64,000 bases of DNA from Symbiodinium sp. CCMP2592 (taxonomy: Eukaryota; Sar; Dinophyceae; Suessiales; Symbiodiniaceae). The notes beneath the pieces were generated by a model. It did no database searches. It was given only the letters and a program-made list of their open reading frames with translations, and was not told where the DNA came from. The position numbers were made by a program, and so were the translations under genes. The DNA lies in contig CAJNDT010000133.1 of NCBI GenBank assembly GCA_905221615.1, positions 1-64,000 on the forward strand. Reading direction: 5' to 3'. Positions 56,656-64,000 of the stretch are shown here, in pieces; position 1 is the first letter of the stretch; every line of letters begins with the position of its first letter.

Positions 56656-56764
56656 TAATATAGGGGCCTTACTTATTACCTATACTATTTGGGGGTTCCT
56701 TGTTATAGTTCTGGGCTAATATACCCCAACACCCTCGTCTAATTTTTAAGGCCCCTATATTATT
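56656..56764. mobile_element. MITE family A, copy in the opposite orientation
   Basis: TAATATAGGGGCCTTACTTA at left and TCTAATTTTTAAGGCCCCTA with TATTA at right. The diagnostic core is read on the minus strand. Confidence 0.7.
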
Positions 56765-57752
56765 CTTTCGATCCGGATCTTTGAAGAACCACGATCTGAT
56801 CGACCCGGTCTGCACTTTTCAAAGGCTGTGGGCGTCCGAAGCGCTCAAGGATTTTCATACAGCAACAGCAGCTGCCAAAGACTACGGCTGCCTCGGGGCA
56901 AGTTTAAGGGTTTCGGTACTCCGGTGGTTCGCATTGTTTTTGCTTGCGAGGTTTAGAAGGTGGACATGGGGATTTTAGAAAAGCAGCGCTGCTACGATCA
57001 CTGAAGGAGGACTTTTGGCACAAGAACCGACGAAACCTACTTGAAGCAATCTATTCTCTTCGGCATCCCTCGAGGATTCATTCTGTCGGGCAGTTTGGGG
57101 CTACACTGCACTTGATCCTGGACCGAAGGATGCCGATGATGACGCTGACCTTAGACTCTTGAAACCACGTTTCAACACGGGCCCATATCATACCCATATC
57201 CCACACCCGACGGATACTTTGAGCAGTGACCAAAGAAAGCACAGGGCCTCGATGCCGCCCTTGGCGGGCAGCAGCAGCGTCGGCCCCGCGTTTGTGAGCA
57301 CCGCGTTGCACTTACCTGAAAGCCGAAATCCATGTTCTGGGTTTGGTATTTGGGGTCGAGGGTTACCTGTTGTGGTCTAGGGGTTGGGATATTGGGTTCA
57401 GGGGTTTCAGGGATGGGAGCCGTGAGCTTGAACACAGCCTGCCCTTCGGTATGTCAGACTTGTCGTGTCTGCGCTTCACATGTAGGTTGTGGCGGGTGAA
57501 TGCCGGACAGTGACACTATTGGTAGGTAGCCTTCCCTTAAAGAGGTCTCTTTATCGGTTCCTAATACTGCCTAATATAGATAATAAGGATCTCTATACAC
57601 AGCCCCTTAAAGCAGAAAGCCTAAGTAAAGAGACCACCGACCTATGTAAGCCTTCCCCCAAAATTTGAAACGAAGTCTTACGGCAAAAATTGCGCTTCGA
57701 ACACCCAAGACAGAACCACAGTCGATCCCTAAGTCGCCCAAAATCTAACAAA

Positions 57753-57861
57753 GGCGTCTGAATAACTAAAAATAGGGTGTGGGGGGGTGCATTATACTAG
57801 AAGTATAATAAAGACCCCCCCCCCCAAAAAAAAAAGCATAGGTAATTACTAAGCCCCCCCA
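57753..57861. mobile_element. MITE family A, copy with homopolymer expansion
   Basis: GGCGTCTGAATAACTAAAAA then TAGGGTGTGGGGGGGTGCAT with right arm GGTAATTACTAAGCCCCCCC. Runs of 13 C and 10 A interrupt the right half. Confidence 0.55.
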
Positions 57862-57961
57862 AAACTAGACCCTCACAAGCCCGAACGGAGGTCGAGGGAC
57901 TTCGTAACTAGGCACTAGGCAGGCTCAGAAGCACCCGGACAGGGATCCGTACTGGGGATGA

Positions 57962-58069
57962 TGGGGGCCCTGAATCACTAGAAGAGGGGTTCGGGGTACG
58001 TCATAAGCAGTGTATCATGACAATAAGGAGCTTTCGGGACTGTGTGGTATTTATTCAGGCCCCTGTCAC
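57962..58069. mobile_element. MITE family A, diverged copy
   Basis: GGGGGCCCTGAATCACTAGA at left, GACAATAAGGAGC in the middle and ATTTATTCAGGCCCCTGTCA at right. Confidence 0.55.
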
Positions 58070-58348
58070 CTGTGTTCTCCTACTTCAGTGCCAAATGGGC
58101 ACCTGATCCGAAGTCCGGCAGCTCCCTCTTGGAGGAGTTGTTGATGCCCAGCATAATGTCGCCTCGGGCAGGGCATCTTCGGGTGTTGCGGTTTTAAAAG
58201 CACAAAGCAAAAATGAGGGTAGCTATTAGGATTCGAGCTTGTCCGTGCTCTTCCGATAGATATAATGCTTATATGTATATACCAATAACAACTATGCACA
58301 ACTATACCTATGCCCATATCTCTATCTGCATTTTGTCTCCATCTCTCG

Positions 58349-58419
<71 letters not shown>
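58349..58419. repeat. CT dinucleotide microsatellite
   Basis: About 35 CT units, followed by TCTATC units to about 58490. Confidence 0.95.
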
Positions 58420-58425
<6 letters not shown>

Positions 58426-59641
58426 TATCTCTGTCTCTATCTTTATCTTTGCCTGTATCTATATCATAATCTCTATCTATATCTATGAAAGGCAGCTTGG
58501 TTACGATTTTGCCCCAGTGCACAGACTACCTGCGACCTTTTGCGGACCCCACGTCATGCGAGGTCTATGTGCTTGCGACAATCACGAAAACTTACAAGTA
58601 GTCCCAGCACTCAGAGGTGTGAGCATGCTTACGTCCACACCTCCTTCGTCCCTGAAAGAAAAGAACTTCGGGCTGCCCTATCGCCCTCATTCGCCCTAAT
58701 TCCTTATTCGGGAACTAGCAGTCGCGACAGTACGTCCTACAAGTATGGCAGTTTCATGAATGAAGAGCTGTTGATATGCACCCTACGTAAAAATACCTCA
58801 GCTTGTTAGGCCCGAGATAAGAAGATCTTTGCTGGCCCCATGTAGCTCCATGCAACACAGCGCAACTCACGCATTCCCGCTCTCCGGAAGACGCCTTTCA
58901 TGTTGTTCTCTTCCTGCGTGGGATTCAGGGCTTACGGCCTATACGACAGTAGGGTATTGATTGGAGTTTAAGTTTTAGGTTCGGGGCTACTGCGTTTCGG
59001 GACTTGAGTTAAGGGTTTAAGGGTGTATGGTTCAGAGTTTCGGGGCCGGGGTGTAGGTTTTCCACCGAGATATGGCGGTATGCCCCGCAACGACATCAAT
59101 CGATGCTCGGCGTAAACCCAAGACCGCAAGTCCAATCCGTGAGTTTCCCAAACTGTATCAAACCTCGACAACACTTGCACATAACCTGAACCTCCGAGGT
59201 AGGTAAATTCCAAGACTGCCTGGCTCTGACTTGAAGGCTTCGTCACGAAACAGTGCTAAAGTTTATGGAGTTGACGCCGTGATATGCACTGTACCCGAAA
59301 CAGAAGCCTCCTTCCCCAACCCTGTGAAGCCCGCCCAAACCTAGAGCAGTTTGGAAACTTGCCGAAACCAGTCATCCATCGGGAGACGGAGGTATGAAAT
59401 CTTCCGAACACGGAGACAACCCTGCCTTGCAGGATCCGTTTCATACGGGACACCACAACAGCATGACAGAAAAACATGATAGTATGGTATAGAATAGTAG
59501 TATTGCATGATAATGTTATACCATATTAACCATACCATGTTGAACAAACCCGACAGGAACGACCCCTGCTTGTAAGATACCCCGGTGTAGGCATCGATCC
59601 GTCTCTGACCTGGAAGACGTCGAAGTGCATCCTGCTCAACA

Positions 59642-59745
59642 TGGGAGCTTCCGAAAATGAGGGGTACCTTCTTTTGGGGTCCTTGTAATAAGGATCCTAC
59701 TATTTAGGGTCTATATTCGGTTCCCCTATTTTCGGAAACTCCCAC
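59642..59745. mobile_element. MITE family C, copy 2
   Basis: TGGGAGCTTCCGAAAATGAG at left is the inverse of CTATTTTCGGAAACTCCCA at right. The centre GGTCCTTGTAATAAGGATCC then TACTATTTAGGGT matches copy 1. Confidence 0.7.
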
Positions 59746-60467
59746 ATTGCACACTTTCGGGTTGGATGGCTTCAAGACATCAGCGCTTGAACCTAGACTG
59801 TCTATAAACCCTGAAACACCGGAGCTGCTACCGTGAGTCTGAAACAAGCATAGCAAGATGCTGCAGAGCTGGGCCAAGTTTGGCGTGTCGATGTTTGGAC
59901 ATGGTTCTGCTGAGAACTCACCTTTGCCAAAAAAACCAGAGTCTGAGGTTTAGGGTTCAGCGATTGAGATTTGCGGCTTTGTCTTCACATGATAATCTTT
60001 AGATGATCCTGTCGTCAAACCTGGGTGATGACAGGGTTCGAAACTCGCAGCGAATGATATTGAAAGTGAGAGGCAGCGCAGTGCTTTGGTATCTACAGGT
60101 ACGACATGCCTTCCTCCTACCCTCCTGCTGCCCCTTCCAACACTACAAACTAAAACTACGACCAGGACCACGACGACGAGACGACGACGACAGCAGGGAC
60201 AGCTCCGACCCCGACTGAGACTGCGACTGCGACTACCACGATTGCTACAATGAATATTCTTGCTTTGTCAGCTACTAGTCTTACTACTTTGATGAAGGTG
60301 ATGTTGTTTATCGATCGAACACCATTTATGAAACTTGTTACGAGTTCTTGCTTCTCACCCGCCAGCTCCCGGAAGCATGGCGGCGCAACTTCCGCTCAGA
60401 GGCGCCCAACAGCAGCCGCCATTTCTTGTTCCTTGGAACGAACGCTGGGGTTTAAGGACAATTTGGT

Positions 60468-60689
60468 TTGGGGATGCAAAAAATCGTCCGACAGCTCGAG
60501 TTTGCTCTCCTACTCTTTCTGTCCCTGTTCGCACTCAGAACACTGCGAAGGTTCGTTTGTGCAGGCTCTGTTGCAACTGCTTGGGTCATCACTGAGAGTC
60601 GGAAATGGTTTAGGAAGCGTGGGGTGTCGGGTTGCGAGATCTGGGAAGAAGTGCACATTCTGCGAGAAGCATTGCAATCTCTGAGCTGA
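60468..60689 (+). CDS. Candidate exon: short membrane protein segment
   Basis: The 73-codon frame starts at an ATG and ends at TGA. It encodes QKIVRQLEFALLLFLSLFAL, a plausible membrane helix flanked by positive charges, then TLRRFVCAGSVATAWVITES and a charged helical tail (EIWEEVHILREALQSLS). Overlapping plus-strand frames (60250-60684 and 60335-60595) lack this order and look like shadows. No family is recognised. Confidence 0.25.
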   Translation: MGMQKIVRQLEFALLLFLSLFALRTLRRFVCAGSVATAWVITESRKWFRKRGVSGCEIWEEVHILREALQSLS

Positions 60690-61425
60690 AGAGAAGGCTC
60701 TGTGTCTCCGTTTGCAAAGAAATGGCCTGATTGGTCATTCCAGCTGCTGGACCACAGAAGATCCAAAGTGCACCGACGTTCGTTGCTGCCCTCTCCTGAT
60801 ACTCCAGGCCCTATAAGCAGGCAACCTCCAAGGCGAGCTTGTTCCCCGAGACCCTACAACCCTAAAATCCGCAAGGCCCCAGTGCAGTAAACACTAAGCC
60901 ACAAAACCCTTAAACCCCAAACCACCTAAAATCTACGCTGCAAGACCCCCAAAAACGTCAAGAAGGACCCTAAACCCGAAAAAATTCGAGATGTCCAGGT
61001 CCCGCGCTGCGTGTCCTTGGAGCCTTCTTTGTACTGCATGGCCTGCACTCTTCGGCGGAAAAGGCTATCGGCTTAAATGCTAGGATCTCATGTCGAGCCG
61101 AAGCCTAAGCCACCTAGCACCATGAAGCTAGCACGGGGTTTAGGGTCTAGGGGATAGGATTGATCGCTATCGCTGCTATCCTTTCACAAGGCCCTTGACT
61201 GATGGGTTTGCGGGCTAGATTTAGCAGCCTTCACAAACCCACTATAGGGTAGTGAAATGGTTCTATGTGGGCTTCTATAGCGGTTGCTACAACGGTGGTG
61301 TCTGTGAAGATTTCCACTAGAAACGCTGAAGCGTAATAGTAAATCCCAGATGCTGTTCGGAATGGTGGCGCTAGCCGGAACGAAGGCAGGCGCCTGTCTT
61401 TTTCCAGGAGTATTGGAGAGTACTA
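60690..61425. other. Non-coding stretch
   Basis: Decayed CCCTAAA units at 60850-60980. No gene is seen. Confidence 0.5.
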
Positions 61426-61565
61426 TGTCCAGCAGCAGCAGCAGCAGCAGTAGCAGTAGCAGTAGCAGTAGCAGTAGCAGTAGCAGTAGCAGCAGCAGCA
61501 GCAGCAGCAGGAGCAGGAGCAGGAGCAGGAGCAGCAGGAGCAGGAGCAGGAGCAGGAGCAGCAGC

Positions 61566-61654
<89 letters not shown>

Positions 61655-61834
61655 TAGCAGTAGCAGTAGCAGTAGTAGCAGCAGCAGCAGCAGTAGCAGT
61701 AGCAGTAGCAGCAGCAGCAGCAGTAGCAATCCGCTAGGAAGTTTGCGTGCCCTGTTCGTGTCGGAGTTGTGCTAGCACAGGCCGCTTTTGTACTACTCGT
61801 TGGAGAGATGCTCAGTAGCAGCAGTAGCAGAATT

Positions 61835-61871
<37 letters not shown>

Positions 61872-62155
61872 GCAGCAGCAGCAGCAGCAGCACAGTAGCA
61901 GTAGTAGCAGCAGTAGCAGCAGTAGCAGCAGTAGCAGAAGCAGCAGCAGCAGCAGTAGCAGTAGTAGCAGAAGTAGCAGCATTAGGAGCAGTCGGAGCAG
62001 CAGGAGCAGTAGCAGCAGTAGCAGCAGCAGCAATAGTAGCAGCAGTAGTAGCAGTAGCAGTAGCGGTAGCGGTAGCGGGAGCAGTAGCAGTAGTAGCAGG
62101 AGCAGTAGCAGGAGCAGTAGCAGTAGCAGTAGTTGTCGTGGTTGTGGTCGTAATC

Positions 62156-62228
<73 letters not shown>

Positions 62229-62330
62229 TAGTGGTAGTAGTAGTAGTGACAGTGATAGTGATGGTGATAGTAACAGTGAGAGTGATGGTGACAGTGAGAG
62301 TCGTAGCTGTAGTCGCGACCGAATTTGGAG
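61426..62330. repeat. AGC/AGT/AGG trinucleotide tract, about 900 bp
   Basis: AGC, AGT and AGG trimers, including a homogeneous AGGAGC hexamer block (about 61568-61652) and a pure AGT block (about 62157-62221). A 66-bp non-repeat island at about 61729-61808 interrupts it. All resulting frames are single-amino-acid runs. Confidence 0.95.
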
Positions 62331-63429
62331 TAGTAATCGCAGTCCCACCAGTCCTACCAGTACAAGTACAGGTACTAACGGTACAGCAGCAGGTGCAGAC
62401 ACAAGCCATACAGCCCTCGTTTCTCAGCCACAAGCTACAAGCTTTAGCCCCTTAGCCGAAGCCTCGTGGATGGAGGTGGCAACTTCCGCCCTGAGGAGCA
62501 CAACAGCGACTAAGTGCGCCTGGTGCAAAACCCCATGCAGACACCCCATCAGGAGTGGGCCGCGAAAACAGCAGCAACGCTCACCGAAGCTGCTGCGAGG
62601 GTCACGAGATGGAAGAGAGTCACTCGCAGAAAAGGAGGACAACGACGAAGCGGAGGAGGAGCAGAAGCAGCAGCAATGCCGCGTGACAAGTTTGCTTCGG
62701 AGCAGCCAGGCCGAAAGCGGGACCAGCTGAAGCAATGCCACCGTAGCTGCCAACTCCGAGCACCACAAACACCGCCAACATGACCCACTGCAGCTTCATC
62801 GATGAGCGTGAACATTCTCTACACCTCAGTTTATCATGGACATCATCATAAACGTCAGGATAGTCCTGTTGTTCATTGCATTGCCGTCCCCATAACTCCA
62901 TGATCATCAGCACGATTACGATTGACAGAACCATAGATGATGAGGACGACGATGGCGACGAGGACCAGGACGAGGACGACAACGACCACTACCTCATTGT
63001 CGACATGTTCAACTTGCACCAGCATCGTAGTCATCAAGAACATCATCATACTAGGCGTCTGAATCCGAACCATGCGGACCATGCCCAATCAGCAGTTCCA
63101 TCAATCATCGTCGCGGGAGTGACTCACGCTCTTTCAGGCTTGTAGCTGGAGCGATGTTGCGAATGCTGTGTCTATGGCTTGCTGGCTTCAGGGCTCTTGT
63201 GGTCCGGGCCTAACTATGGACTTTCGGCATGAGGCTTGGAGTGTAGAGCTACACATAGCCCAAAAGACAACCAGCCGGGCTTAACCTGAGAAATCAAACA
63301 GGGACAGCCGGTGATGCTATTTGGCTGAAAAGGGGTCTACTACAACACTAAGGGCTCCTGACAAGGACCCTGATTTAGCACAGCTGAGGACGCCGACAAT
63401 GTGGCAGTGAGCAGATTTGGCACCTGCTC

Positions 63430-63476
<47 letters not shown>

Positions 63477-64000
63477 CGACAACATCGGTAGAGGTAGTAA
63501 AAAATGAACGAACACAAGTCGCGTTCTGACCTGTAACTTTTTCGGGGCCGATAAGCGTCTAGAACCCCGCAGAACCCAAAGAGTCTCCGACCCCTTCTGT
63601 GATGTTCTCCTCGGTGCATTTCACAAATGTTCTTAAGCATAGACCTCGGTATGAACGCAACCTCACTCTCGTCGCAGCTACTAGACTCAGACTAAGACGA
63701 AAGCCAACACCAAGGACTCAGAGCAAAACCAAGAACTGACGACAGCGACGACGACGACGACGAATGCTACTGCTAAGAGCGTAGTGCGTAATGGACGCCA
63801 TGCTTTTCCTGAATTCACAAGCCCAAAACTCGAATTGTAAGTGCATTTTACGAATTTTTTGGGGAGCGCCGACTTCTGGAAAACTTCAATTGGGTGTTCC
63901 GTCTTTGGGCTCTGGGCTTCAGGTTGAGAGTGGGGGTGTCTTTGGGCTTTGGGCTTCAAGTTGAGGGTGGGGGTGTCTGGGCTTGGGGGTTCAGGCTGAT
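62331..64000. other. Non-coding end of the window
   Basis: Frames at 62470-62815 on both strands are charged but have no recognisable motif. GAC-rich microsatellite occurs at about 62935-62985 and an AAC array at 63429-63480. The last 100 bp contain two copies of a 45-bp unit (TTTGGGCTCTGGGCTTCAGG and a near copy 45 bp later). Confidence 0.5.
63429..63480. repeat. AAC trinucleotide microsatellite
   Basis: About 17 AAC units. Confidence 0.95.

Larger units (their letters stand above)
55822..60440. other. Non-coding stretch with MITEs and a CT microsatellite
   Basis: No confident gene. The plus-strand frame 56067-56426 (119 codons) begins with a weak hydrophobic segment (WFIMGLAIFW) after a polar start, and was judged too uncertain to call. 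TATA-rich microsatellite lies at about 55890-56030. Confidence 0.45.

Noticed and set aside
61184..62455. Long poly-Leu, poly-Ser, poly-Thr and poly-Val frames, up to 336 codons
   Set aside because: Pure AGC/AGT/AGG repeat. Stop-free by composition, on both strands at once.

Overview
This is a eukaryotic nuclear window with very little coding sequence, dominated by simple repeats, short palindromic elements and scattered telomere-type heptamers (TTTAGGG/CCCTAAA) in both orientations. The best guess for the source is a dinoflagellate. The grounds are the TTTAGGG-type heptamer, long trinucleotide tracts, a ubiquitin-like/ankyrin gene of a kind common in these algae, and an intron in that gene that reads best as GA...AG followed by G. 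Other algae with TTTAGGG telomeres cannot be excluded. No bacterial, organellar, rRNA or CRISPR signature was seen.

The centre of interest is 41205-47555, an apparently intact Penelope-like retroelement transcribed on the minus strand. Two 319-bp direct repeats, identical by eye, bound it (pseudo-LTRs), and it sits in a (CA)n microsatellite. Its main ORF (912 aa) has a GIY-YIG endonuclease at the N-terminus, a CxC motif in the linker and a reverse transcriptase at the C-terminus. This is the permuted order known from the Chlamys/Naiad group. Two further ORFs precede the RT ORF: a 350-aa protein of unknown function and a 332-aa SR-rich, coiled-coil, probably nucleic-acid-binding protein. All three lie in one reading frame, and a single TGA separates the SR protein from the RT ORF. 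The RT motif C is YVDN instead of YVDD.

Layout: 1-1530 is trinucleotide/hexanucleotide repeat. 1.5-20 kb is mostly non-coding, with palindromic elements, telomere-like patches and minisatellites. 20.2-25.1 kb carries three candidate minus-strand exons (Ser/Pro-rich protein, membrane-anchored fragment, proline-rich protein). 27-31.6 kb and 38-39 kb are dense in one palindromic MITE-like family. 30.3-34.1 kb is TA/TG and GAT microsatellite. 36.2-37.6 kb is telomere-like minisatellite. 41.2-47.6 kb is the retroelement. 48.7-49.5 kb is AGT/CGT repeat. 53.9-55.4 kb is the ubiquitin-like/ankyrin gene. 60.4-60.7 kb is a possible small membrane exon. 61.4-62.3 kb is AGC/AGT repeat. The rest holds MITEs, microsatellites and sequence in which no gene is recognised.

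At least three families of about 100-130-bp inverted-repeat elements occur in several copies, with no transposase gene in the window. Four single palindromes look like members of further families. Most long translated reading frames here are artefacts of repeats and were left out.
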